Below, in pieces: positions 34,691 to 42,739 of a DNA stretch of 64,000 nt (its first letter is position 1; every line of letters begins with the position of its first letter). Origin of the DNA: Terriglobia bacterium. Its GTDB lineage: Bacteria > Acidobacteriota > Terriglobia > Acidiferrales > UBA7541. The translations under genes were made by a program, and so were the position numbers. The notes beneath the pieces are model-generated. The model saw only the letters and a list, made by a program, of their open reading frames with translations. It did no database searches and was not told the DNA's origin. The stretch is taken from positions 1-64,000 of the forward strand of contig JAIQFB010000013.1 of the NCBI GenBank assembly GCA_020073485.1. Reading direction: 5' to 3'.

Positions 34691-36718
34691 CTACGGTGTG
34701 GGTTTCACCTGGGCATTGCGGATCTGGCGCAAGCGCCAAATGATCAGATAGCCGACGTAGAAAAACATGACCCACATGAGTCCATAGAAAAACAGGAATG
34801 GCAGGGCGATGCCAGCGGTAGGATAGGGAGTAATGAGCACCCCCACAGAAGGCAAAGAGACTTCGGGGCGCGGGCCGAAGTCTACGGAAGTCACGGCGTG
34901 AGCAGCAGCGAATTGGGCACCGCCAGCATAGATGCTCTCGACCGGATACTGGCCGAACCGATGGTCCTGCATTCGCAATTCGGCTTTGCCCTCGGCATTC
35001 GTTGGGCGGCTTCCATAGTCCAGACTCCCGAAGGATGTTTTCAGCTTGAAACCGACGACCTGATAGGCGAGTGGCTGTCCCTTGGCATCGAGCAGCGTCG
35101 CGGTCACTACAATCTTGGGGGGATTCTGGGTGCGAACGTTGGAATCGGCCGGACGCCAAGCGAAAAAATGATCCAGTAGTGCCACCCCACCTGTCTCGCC
35201 GCCGGATTGGGTTATAGGCTCGGACGCCGCCTCTGCCCGCCACTGTATTGACAACGTGGTGGTCTGCGGCTCTTTTGCGGCGCGCGGTTCGGCTGCCCGG
35301 GCGTGGGAAGCACCGAAAAGCATGCACGCGATCAAAACGATGCTTGTGGTTGGAATTGTTCCCAGCCGTTGATGAGCTGGCTGAGCAGCGGGTGCCACTG
35401 CGGATTCCACTTGCCGCTCCGCGTCATCTTCGCGCGTTTCCCAGATAGAAACCATTGGGAAGAGTTTGGAGAACAGCATGTAGATAAGCAGGAACAGAGC
35501 CACGGCAGCAGCGGTGATGGACCATTCCACCCAGGTGGGACGATAGTGAAGCCAATCATAAGGGAGCCTTGCATTCGGCAAATAAGGAACAGAAAGCGAG
35601 GGAATGATAATGAGATAGCGCTTGGCCCAAGCCCCAACGACAACCAAGAAAGATGCCAGCGCGAGTACGGGTGGAGTAAACCGGTACAAGCGTTTCATGC
35701 CGAGGACAGCCATCATCATGAGCAGCGGGACAAAGACAACCATGCTCTGGACTGTCCAGAACAACGTAGAGAAATCACCGAAGAACAGCCCGTGCAACAA
35801 TGTCTTCTCCGGCCCCTCGACCTTATATCCCGTCGTCAAGTATTCGTTGATGTTGAAGTAAAGATAAATCAGACAGAATGAGAGCAGCAGCAGCCCCAGA
35901 TTCCGGAAGTGGATGGGCTCGATATAGTCTTCCAGGTGGAATACCCGCCGAAGGATGTACATCGAAAGCACGACGCCAGCCGCCCCGGAATAGATGGCGC
36001 CCACGACAAAGTAGGGGCCAAAGATGCTGCTATTCCAGCCGGGCCGCAGCGTCATTGCGAAAATCCATGAAACAACGGTATGCACCGAAATCGCCAGCGG
36101 AATGATGATTACCGCCAATATCGAAATGCATTTTTCCAGCAGATGCTGTTCCTCAACGCTGCCCGTCCATCCGAGCGAAAGCGCGCGGTAGAATTTTCGG
36201 CGCTTCTCTCCAAACTCCTCACGCTTCGCCAGGAAAGCCAGATCCGGAATCATGGGCAGGTAGAGATAAATGATGCAGCCGGTCAGATACGTGCTCACCC
36301 CGAGAACGTCCCAGAAGATCGAGGATTGGATGCGTCCGTGCGTGAATAAATTCAGCATCCTATCCGGCCGGCCCATATCGATGATCACCATGGGTCCGCC
36401 GATACACAAAGCGAACACGGTGATGCCTTCGGCCAACCGTGTGATCGGCCGCCGCCAGCCCGCATCGGTGACCCGGAGAACGGCGGAGATGAGTGTTCCG
36501 GCGTGACTGATCCCGATGAAGAAGACAAAGTCGGTGATGTATAAGCCCCAGGAAGTTTGGTCGCGCATTCCGGTGACAATCAGTCCCTCGCGAAGCTGAT
36601 GGATGTAGGCGTAGAGCCCCCAAAGTACGATGCAGGACAATCCCGCAATCCACAGGTAATATGTCGACGTCGTCTCGGTGACGGAATGCAGTAGATTGGC
36701 TTCTCGTTTCGAAATCAT
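34691..36718 (-). CDS. NrfD/PsrC-like membrane subunit fused to a C-terminal exported domain
   Basis: A 675-residue protein. Residues 1-about 450 form an NrfD/PsrC-type quinol-interacting membrane protein with about ten membrane helices (SWGLYITDFVFFIGISHAGT, then further helices to FSKLFPMVSIWET). Residues about 454-475 (TIPTTSIVLIACMLFGASHA, then RA) look like a complete signal peptide inside the chain. After it comes a 200-residue region with an Ig-like beta segment (KIVVTATLLDAKGQPLAYQV, NAEGKAELRM) and a final membrane helix (LPFLFFYGLMWVMFFYVGYL). This suggests an ancient fusion of two genes. The start overlaps (ATGA) the shifted-frame end of the Fe-S gene upstream. It probably links the quinone pool to the periplasmic Fe-S and CuA proteins. 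Confidence 0.85.
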   Translation of the reverse strand: MISKREANLLHSVTETTSTYYLWIAGLSCIVLWGLYAYIHQLREGLIVTGMRDQTSWGLYITDFVFFIGISHAGTLISAVLRVTDAGWRRPITRLAEGITVFALCIGGPMVIIDMGRPDRMLNLFTHGRIQSSIFWDVLGVSTYLTGCIIYLYLPMIPDLAFLAKREEFGEKRRKFYRALSLGWTGSVEEQHLLEKCISILAVIIIPLAISVHTVVSWIFAMTLRPGWNSSIFGPYFVVGAIYSGAAGVVLSMYILRRVFHLEDYIEPIHFRNLGLLLLSFCLIYLYFNINEYLTTGYKVEGPEKTLLHGLFFGDFSTLFWTVQSMVVFVPLLMMMAVLGMKRLYRFTPPVLALASFLVVVGAWAKRYLIIIPSLSVPYLPNARLPYDWLHYRPTWVEWSITAAAVALFLLIYMLFSKLFPMVSIWETREDDAERQVESAVAPAAQPAHQRLGTIPTTSIVLIACMLFGASHARAAEPRAAKEPQTTTLSIQWRAEAASEPITQSGGETGGVALLDHFFAWRPADSNVRTQNPPKIVVTATLLDAKGQPLAYQVVGFKLKTSFGSLDYGSRPTNAEGKAELRMQDHRFGQYPVESIYAGGAQFAAAHAVTSVDFGPRPEVSLPSVGVLITPYPTAGIALPFLFFYGLMWVMFFYVGYLIIWRLRQIRNAQVKPTP

Positions 36719-36860
36719 GCCTTTTTCTCCGCAGCTTCTTTTTCTTTAAGTTCATTGGGCCCGGGGTACTTGCGATTGGCGGCAGGCAGGTAGTAGACAC
36801 GAGGGTTCGTGCCAAGTTCCTCAAGCAACCGGAAGCCCGCACCTCGTGCGGTGTGGCAGT
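36715..36860 (-). pseudogene. Out-of-frame 3' remainder of the Fe-S subunit gene
   Basis: This stretch encodes, in a frame shifted from 36821-37432, ARGAGFRLLEELGTNPRVYY followed by LPAANRKYPGPNE and a charged tail, ending in TGA that overlaps the ATG of the NrfD-like gene (ATGA). It is the natural end of PsrB/NrfC-like proteins. Its preservation with a coupled stop/start suggests that the lesion is recent. Confidence 0.75.
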
Positions 36861-37432
36861 TTTCCCGCGCGCAACAGGTGCGGACAGAAGATGCACTTCT
36901 CGACCACGCCTTTCCGATGGGGATAGTTGTATTCCATCGAATAGGGCTGGGAAAGCTCTGCTGGCGTGTGGGGCGGCTCGCCCCAGTTGAAAGAACGCGC
37001 CCCGTAGGGACACTGAGCCATGCAGTTCCGGCAACCGATACAGCGCTCTTGATCCATCATGACAATTCCGTCAGTGCGCTTGAAGGTTGCACCCACCGGG
37101 CATCCACGCACGCAAGGAGGGTTGTCGCACTGCATGCAGGGCCGAGCCAGGAAATAGGGCCCGGCAGCCGGGTTATCCTCCACCTCATAGACCCTGATCC
37201 ATTCCTGCATCGGGGGCACAAAATGCATGGCTTTGCAGCCCCTCGTGCAGTCCCCGCAGCCGTCGCATTTTGTCAGGTCGATGACCATTACCCATTTCTG
37301 ATTCGAGGGTGCGACTGACCGGGCGGGCAAGGTCTGGTGGAGACCTTCCGCCGGCGTTTCCTTGGCCGCTGTCAAGGACGCGACCAAGACAACTCCGGTT
37401 CCCTGTAGGAAACCTCGACGTGATATCGACAT
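36821..37432 (-). CDS. Tat-exported 4Fe-4S ferredoxin (PsrB/NrfC-like), 3' end frameshifted
   Basis: A periplasmic electron-transfer subunit. It starts with a Tat signal (SRRGFLQG) after a good ggag site, nine bases from the CuA gene. It has three full cysteine sets (CDGCGDCTRGC, CMQCDNPPCVRGC, CIGCRNCMAQC) and half of a fourth (CIFC near residue 183). After RAGKLP the frame runs into an early stop at 36821. In another frame, from about 36860 to the TGA at 36715, the DNA reads RGAGFRLLEELGTNPRVYYL and on to the expected C-terminus. The segment that should carry the last two Cys is missing, so there has been a deletion with a frameshift. It is either a real lesion or an assembly error. Confidence 0.85.
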   Translation of the reverse strand: MSISRRGFLQGTGVVLVASLTAAKETPAEGLHQTLPARSVAPSNQKWVMVIDLTKCDGCGDCTRGCKAMHFVPPMQEWIRVYEVEDNPAAGPYFLARPCMQCDNPPCVRGCPVGATFKRTDGIVMMDQERCIGCRNCMAQCPYGARSFNWGEPPHTPAELSQPYSMEYNYPHRKGVVEKCIFCPHLLRAGKLPHRTRCGLPVA

Positions 37433-37441
37433 ATGGTCTCC

Positions 37442-37927
37442 TTACTCCGTGACGGTCAATTTCATTCCCATGTCATCGTGGCCCTTGCCACACTTGGCCA
37501 TACATTCGATTTTGAATTCGCCCGGCTTGCCGGGCGCAACCAGGACAAATTCATTCATCCCTTCCTTCAGGCACACGTCCCAACCTTGATCCTTCAGTTC
37601 CTTGACGGTGAAGGTGTGAATGCAGCCAGGATGTTGCGGGTCCATCTCGGTTCCTTTATGCCCGGTGACCCTAAACTTAATTACCTCGTTCGCTTTCACC
37701 GTGATGACGGGCACCTTCTGCCCGGCAACCTTAAACGTGTTGTCTTTATCGGCGGTTATCTGGATCACTCGAGGCTGTTGTGCGAAGGTGTATAGCGACG
37801 GAACGATTATCGCGACCAGCAAGAACAGCGAAACCCAGGACGCGTGACGGTACCGCCTTACGTTTGGCGTGGCCACCATGGTTTCTTGCTTGAATCTTTC
37901 GGTTTGCGCTTTCCTTGTTTCCATCAT
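37442..37927 (-). CDS. Membrane-anchored or exported CuA-domain cupredoxin
   Basis: A 161-residue protein with one N-terminal hydrophobic segment (about 31-49, ending TFAQ) and a cupredoxin domain. The full CuA ligand set can be read: H104 in HPGCIHTF, then C142, C146, H150 and M153 in ECMAKCGKGHDDMGM (C-x3-C-x3-H-x2-M). This binuclear copper centre is known from cytochrome c oxidase subunit II and nitrous oxide reductase, but here it stands alone, without oxidase subunit I or NosZ. A strong aaggaggg lies five bases before the ATG. It heads the unit with the Fe-S and NrfD-like genes and probably relays electrons in the periplasm. Confidence 0.88.
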   Translation of the reverse strand: MMETRKAQTERFKQETMVATPNVRRYRHASWVSLFLLVAIIVPSLYTFAQQPRVIQITADKDNTFKVAGQKVPVITVKANEVIKFRVTGHKGTEMDPQHPGCIHTFTVKELKDQGWDVCLKEGMNEFVLVAPGKPGEFKIECMAKCGKGHDDMGMKLTVTE

Positions 37928-37997
37928 TGCATCCCTCCTTATGGAATTTACTTGTTTGCGTTACGCCAACACGTTCGGTCATTGTGTAATCTACTGC

Positions 37998-38035
37998 GGT
38001 GACCCGTATCACAATTTGTTGTGAGACACATCACA
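37998..38035 (-). promoter_or_regulatory. Two Crp/Fnr-type palindromes upstream of the CuA-FeS-NrfD unit
   Basis: Site A at 37998-38013 is GGTGA-N6-TCACA. Site B at 38020-38035 is TGTGA-N6-TCACA, a perfect Crp consensus with one more matching base on each side. They lie about 70-110 bases before the CuA start codon. A TAGATT -10-like element is at 37988-37993. Confidence 0.6.
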
Positions 38036-38171
38036 ACTCTTAGAACGCTCATTACAAAGAGCCTTGATCCCGAATGAAACACTTGCAAGTTCTTTGACCC
38101 GGCATTGTCTGCGCCCGTTCGCAGCGGGTTGACATTCTTCATCATCTTGTTGGAGGCCGCCTCGCACCATT

Positions 38172-41075
38172 TCAGAACGCATATCGCAGCGCAAACAGTA
38201 AAGTGCTGCCGTTGAAGTCCGGCGCCGCGATCGGCTGAAGCGCGTAAGTCTGGCCTGCGTAGGTCCCGCTGCCAGCTGGGACGGTGACACTGGGATTGAT
38301 CGGTGCTCTAGAGTTGTAGGCGTAATAATTCCAGCTAGTCTTGTAACTCAGCCCCTTGTACAAGTCGATTTGGACCGAAGCGAAGGGCTTCTGGTAATTG
38401 AAGGCTAGCGTGCCGGCAGGCTGAAGCGGATTGAGAAACACCGAGCTGCCACCAACAAACGTGCCCGCGTATCCAACGCTCGCTGTAACTCGCTTTAGAG
38501 GTTTCCACGTCACGTCTCCGAAAGCGTAGTGTTGCCTGCTGGTATAAAACGCGGTCGTACACAAATTGATACTCGCATTGGTCCCGGGTCCGTCTCCAGT
38601 TGCAGAGACAAATCCAGCGGGACACGCTGCAGTCGTTGGCGTATAGAACAAGTATCCAGTGGACGTAAGAGTGTCATTCGGGGGACTGATACTAGTGCTG
38701 GCGCTGAAATTGTCCCGGAAGGCAATCATTTCCTGTAAAGAAATGTTAGTGTAATTATATCCAACAGTGAAGGCAAGATTCGTATTTCGCGCAAATATCG
38801 CGTCGAAACCGTATGTTCGGCCGTGCTCGAGGTTATTGATTTCACTGACGTTGTCCCGGTTCTCGTGAATGTCTATCGAACCATCAATGGTGATCCATGG
38901 CCGCGGTTGATAGTTCGCATGCACCTTGTAGCTCTGGACTTGCCTCGGACCAGTCCGGACGTAAGCGGCGTCATTATATCCGAACTGGAAATCAGCGAAG
39001 ATTCGCAGCGTGTCCATCGGCCGCAGGGTCAAACCGCCCAAGCCCACTTGCTCGTTGATCGTGGTTGTGCAACGTCCGAGAAAGACATTCGTAATAAGAA
39101 CGTTGGGGGTGGGTGTGTGGGTTCCTTGTTGACAGTAAGTCGTGGAATCCGTGCTCCCAATCACGGTAGGGGAATAGGTGATGGAACCATCCGCCAGGTT
39201 ATACGTACACCCTGCAGGGAGCGCCCCAGCGACTACCGCGCACACTCCGCGAGCCGCGTTATAGTAATTTCCTGTCGCACCTGCCTGTTGCAGCGCGCCA
39301 GCCGCGCCTCCGCCTCCAGGGTAATAGGTTGCCCCCATGTTTGGGTTCGTCAAGTTGGAATAATAGAGCGAGAGCCAGGGAGTTTCGGAGATTTGCCTCT
39401 GTTCATAAAGATAGCCAATTCGCACGCTAACGCGTTTCGTGAGGTCAGCTTGGAGTTGGACGGTATTCGATAGCCGTTCCTGGCCCAGGAAATCTTTATT
39501 AAAAGTCTTATAGACATCAGGGAGTGAAGAGCTACCGTGCTGCGGACAGGCGGACGCGTTGTAGGGTGCCGCTGGGCAGATGCTGGCAAATGCCGGTCCG
39601 CTTGCGGCCCCGACCGCAAACTGTGAGATGGGCAGCAAAATACCGGTCTGGCCAGCCACTTGCGGAAGCATGGCGAACAGGTCCGTAGTCACCTGATTAA
39701 AGACACCGGACGTGCGCCAGTTGTCGTAATTAATCGAATCGACGAGCCGGATCTTCTCCGTCAATGTAATAATCCCAGACCAATTTGCGCGTGCAGCGAC
39801 TTGCCTTGCGCTTGCCGAACCTGAGGTGATGCCTTCGCGGATCTGTCCTGTCGCCACCGACGGGTTTGCCCATTCGTTTATGGCGTCATAAAGGTTCGCG
39901 ATAGTGTTCTTGCTGCTGTTGTAGCTGGCCGAACCAGACATTTCAAGTCGCTTGAAATACGTGGATTGAAAGCTCAGGCGCTCGGTCGGCATGAAATTCC
40001 GAGCGGGGGCGGTTCTCAGATACGACGTTGCCTCTTTGCAAAGAGGGTTCGCGTAGCCTAGAACGGTCGATGTCGCGCCTAGGAATGGCGGGACTGATCC
40101 TGCTGGATTTGCTGTGTTTGTTACTTGTATCGGGTTGTTATTGAAGCCGCAAGGGGTGCCGCTATTCACAGGCGGGTAGTACCATGCAAGGCCCATATTC
40201 ACCGGTACAGTGCCGGGAAATGTTGGAGATTTGACCAGGAACGGCGTGTTAGCAAGTGTATCGCTGGTGTCATTCTTGTTGTATTCAAGAGATTGATCGT
40301 AGGAGATCGTGGTCCTGGGCAGAACCCGGAAATCCACGCCCAGGTGATACGCGTTCGTGGTCATTCGGAAGCTCTGTTCCAGCGGGAAGCTAAAGTTGGT
40401 GATGCCAAGGGTGCCCGCGAACGAACTGAAAGAAGGTCCTTCGTTCACATCACGTGAATAGCCCAGCCGGAAGCGCACACGGGATTGCGGCAGCAGCATC
40501 AAATCGTAATCCTGCATGCGCCGCACAAGATAGAGGGAATGCGGCGAATTGTTGACGGCAAACGAAGGAAACATGTTGGCGTTTAAACCTGCGGTGGGAT
40601 TTACCGCGGAGATTGTCGTTCCTATCAGGTTGGACAGATTCGGGTTTAACGGATTGGCCAGAAGGTTATAGTCCCAGAAGTCCTTGTGGCGACGGAACAC
40701 CAGGGAAAAATCGTACAACTTGTTCTTGTTGATCCGCAGGCGCGAGACGTTGTCTGGATCGCCGCCGTAGCCGAAGTTGCTGAAGGAGAGGTTGTCAAAA
40801 AAGACCCCCTGGTGGTTGAGGGATCTCATGTTGATCGTGTAATTCAACAACCGTAACCCGGTGCCTAGGTCCACGAACGTGTCATACGTATTCTGGTTCC
40901 CAGTAATCCAGTCTTTCCGGTAGCCGACTTCCACCGTTTCGTGGACGTTATAATTGCCGGAATTAATTCCCGGGGTTTGCTCGGGTTCGGTCTGGGCCCG
41001 TGAAGCAGGCGAGAAGACAAGGCCTGCCGCCAGAATCAGCAAACAAAGCGATCTGATGCCTGTACGTTCATTCAT
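38172..41075 (-). CDS. MtrB/PioB-like outer-membrane porin of a porin-cytochrome complex
   Basis: A 967-residue beta-barrel protein. The start at 41075 is chosen because it follows ggggag and gives a clean signal peptide (LCLLILAAGLVFSPASRAQ); the frame is open upstream into the cytochrome gene. The mature part is rich in aromatic, Asn and Thr residues with alternating strands, such as SRLRINKNKLYDFSLVFRRH and RVSVRIGYLYEQRQ, and ends in a Phe (ALRYAF), as barrel proteins do. It lacks the N-terminal CxxC of proteobacterial MtrB. The gene next to it encodes a decaheme cytochrome, the expected partner that the barrel sheathes across the outer membrane. The MtrB/PioB assignment rests on this context plus general pattern. 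Confidence 0.75.
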   Translation of the reverse strand: MNERTGIRSLCLLILAAGLVFSPASRAQTEPEQTPGINSGNYNVHETVEVGYRKDWITGNQNTYDTFVDLGTGLRLLNYTINMRSLNHQGVFFDNLSFSNFGYGGDPDNVSRLRINKNKLYDFSLVFRRHKDFWDYNLLANPLNPNLSNLIGTTISAVNPTAGLNANMFPSFAVNNSPHSLYLVRRMQDYDLMLLPQSRVRFRLGYSRDVNEGPSFSSFAGTLGITNFSFPLEQSFRMTTNAYHLGVDFRVLPRTTISYDQSLEYNKNDTSDTLANTPFLVKSPTFPGTVPVNMGLAWYYPPVNSGTPCGFNNNPIQVTNTANPAGSVPPFLGATSTVLGYANPLCKEATSYLRTAPARNFMPTERLSFQSTYFKRLEMSGSASYNSSKNTIANLYDAINEWANPSVATGQIREGITSGSASARQVAARANWSGIITLTEKIRLVDSINYDNWRTSGVFNQVTTDLFAMLPQVAGQTGILLPISQFAVGAASGPAFASICPAAPYNASACPQHGSSSLPDVYKTFNKDFLGQERLSNTVQLQADLTKRVSVRIGYLYEQRQISETPWLSLYYSNLTNPNMGATYYPGGGGAAGALQQAGATGNYYNAARGVCAVVAGALPAGCTYNLADGSITYSPTVIGSTDSTTYCQQGTHTPTPNVLITNVFLGRCTTTINEQVGLGGLTLRPMDTLRIFADFQFGYNDAAYVRTGPRQVQSYKVHANYQPRPWITIDGSIDIHENRDNVSEINNLEHGRTYGFDAIFARNTNLAFTVGYNYTNISLQEMIAFRDNFSASTSISPPNDTLTSTGYLFYTPTTAACPAGFVSATGDGPGTNASINLCTTAFYTSRQHYAFGDVTWKPLKRVTASVGYAGTFVGGSSVFLNPLQPAGTLAFNYQKPFASVQIDLYKGLSYKTSWNYYAYNSRAPINPSVTVPAGSGTYAGQTYALQPIAAPDFNGSTLLFALRYAF

Positions 41076-41178
41076 GATTGCGCTCCCCAACGAATAAGAA
41101 TTGCGATTTCTGCCGGCCCGTTCCATGATTTGCTGCGCCTTTTCCCATTGGCAAAAGTTTGTCATTTTCCGCCTCAAC

Positions 41179-42210
41179 CTAACGGAGAAGATCGTTACTA
41201 AAGTTCGATCCATGGATTTGCGTGTGGCACAGTAGGCATGCGTTCTGGTTGGTAGCCATCTGGGGATCCATGAGCGGCGCATGTCCGAACGCGGACGCTG
41301 TATGGCAGGACAAGCAGAGCAGGCCGACGTTGCTGTACTTCAACATGTGAGGATTCGCGCCCCCGTGAGGGATATGGCAGGCTGCGCAACCTTCCGTCTT
41401 CACCGCCGTGTGTTCGAATACGAAGGGTCCTTGCTTATCCGCGTGGCACTTGAAACAGACGAAATCGCCGGACGCGGAGGTTCGGACTTGCCGCGTCAAG
41501 CCATTCGAGGACTCCCAGGCTCCGCCCGTCCCATGTTGGTTGTGGCAGTCGGTACACTGAATCAGGCCCTCATCCACACGATGGCGAAACGGCATGTTGA
41601 ATTGCGATTTCTGCTGCAGGTGACACGTATAGCAAAGGTCGGGTTGCGCCTTGACCAGCAACTTATCTTGCGTTGCCGCGTGGTGTGCCGAGTGGCAATT
41701 GACGCAACTCACTTGATTCTGCCGGTGGAATGAATTCGAGACATTCAGGTGATTGGGGCCGGAAGCATGGCAGGTCAGGCACTGCTTATTAATCATCTCC
41801 GGGGTTGTGGTTTTCGCCCCGAAATCGAAGATGAGCTTTTTTGCCTCGGGATCTTTGCTGTCGTTGCGCTCCGCCGCCAGTTCTGCATCGGCGTGCGCTT
41901 TGCTCGAGCCGTGACACCCGTCGCAATTGGTCGCGGTACTGGCCTTAGCCATCTCGGCAGCTGCGTGCAATTGAGATGTGTCTGCGTGGACGGTCTTGGA
42001 AATCTGTTCGACCGAGGACTTGTGACAATGCGCGCAGGCCTCCACTCCCGTCAACTTGGTGATATCGGCCGGGACGGCAGCTTGCCCGGAAACAGCGGAC
42101 GATCCGGCCGTGGCGGGCGTTTGAGCGAACGTAACGCTGGTTGCCATCAACAACAAGGGCAGAGCTAGCAGCCAGACCCACTTGTGAAGGTTCATCGACG
42201 TCTTTGTCAT
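41179..42210 (-). CDS. Decaheme c-type cytochrome, DmsE/MtrA-like
   Basis: A 343-residue periplasmic or outer-membrane cytochrome. The ATG at 42210 follows aaaaggg and starts a signal peptide (LLALPLLLMATSVTFAQ); an ATG at 42264 has no ribosome binding site. Exactly ten CxxCH heme-binding motifs can be counted (CAHCH, CDGCH, CLTCH, CVNCH, CYTCH, CTDCH, CFKCH, CAACH, CLSCH, CLLCH). Ten hemes with this spacing and length are the hallmark of the MtrA/DmsE/PioA family, which forms a wire inside an MtrB-type porin. It is the first gene of the unit with the porin about 100 bases downstream. Direction of electron flow cannot be told from sequence. Confidence 0.92.
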   Translation of the reverse strand: MTKTSMNLHKWVWLLALPLLLMATSVTFAQTPATAGSSAVSGQAAVPADITKLTGVEACAHCHKSSVEQISKTVHADTSQLHAAAEMAKASTATNCDGCHGSSKAHADAELAAERNDSKDPEAKKLIFDFGAKTTTPEMINKQCLTCHASGPNHLNVSNSFHRQNQVSCVNCHSAHHAATQDKLLVKAQPDLCYTCHLQQKSQFNMPFRHRVDEGLIQCTDCHNQHGTGGAWESSNGLTRQVRTSASGDFVCFKCHADKQGPFVFEHTAVKTEGCAACHIPHGGANPHMLKYSNVGLLCLSCHTASAFGHAPLMDPQMATNQNACLLCHTQIHGSNFSNDLLR

Positions 42211-42739
42211 TGGCACACCCTTTTCTTGTATGCGGCTGTTCCGATTGATTGCGTGTGCAGTCATAAAATGCGCCTATTCTGGGTGACGGCTTTCAATCCG
42301 TATGTGACACAGTCCACCAATCGTTGTGATTTGAGCCGTTTTTGCGCGTGACGCAGATCACAGGAAACCCCTGTACGGACGGACAGGTGGAAAGATCGCG
42401 AGGGGCAAGAACCGCGTCTTATCATGCTCCCTAATCCCTTCTCCCCGGCGGCGAGCGGACCAGATCCGCAGGGATTGCTCCTGACTCCCCTATGCTTATC
42501 GGCAGGGCGGCGTTTTTTCTGAATTCTAGAAGCGCGTCCCAATTACGCTTGGGGCTCAATACACATGGCGGATGCATCTGGCGAGTTGACCAATTCCGCT
42601 TCATCCCTTAACTTGTATTGGTACTTGAATTCGATTCAATGGGTGGATGCGCTTTGAAATCGTGCGAGTCGAATTCGGTACAGAAGAATCTTGACCAGTT
42701 ACTCCCCTAATCCAGGAAGAACGGACTGAGAACACCTAT
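42211..42739. other. Divergent intergenic region upstream of the decaheme gene
   Basis: Holds a Crp/Fnr-like palindrome at 42347-42362 and further half-sites (ttgtgat near 42324, tatgtgaca near 42301). No gene is evident. Base composition changes from low to high GC across this region. Confidence 0.55.
42347..42362 (-). promoter_or_regulatory. Crp/Fnr-type palindrome upstream of decaheme-porin unit
   Basis: Reads CGTGA-N6-TCACA, one mismatch from the TGTGA-N6-TCACA consensus, 137 bases before the decaheme start codon. It matches the sites before the CuA unit, suggesting shared control. Confidence 0.5.

Noticed and set aside
37442-37927. Cytochrome c oxidase subunit II
   Set aside because: The CuA motif is present, but there is only one membrane segment and no subunit I or III gene nearby; the neighbours are FeS and NrfD-like genes.
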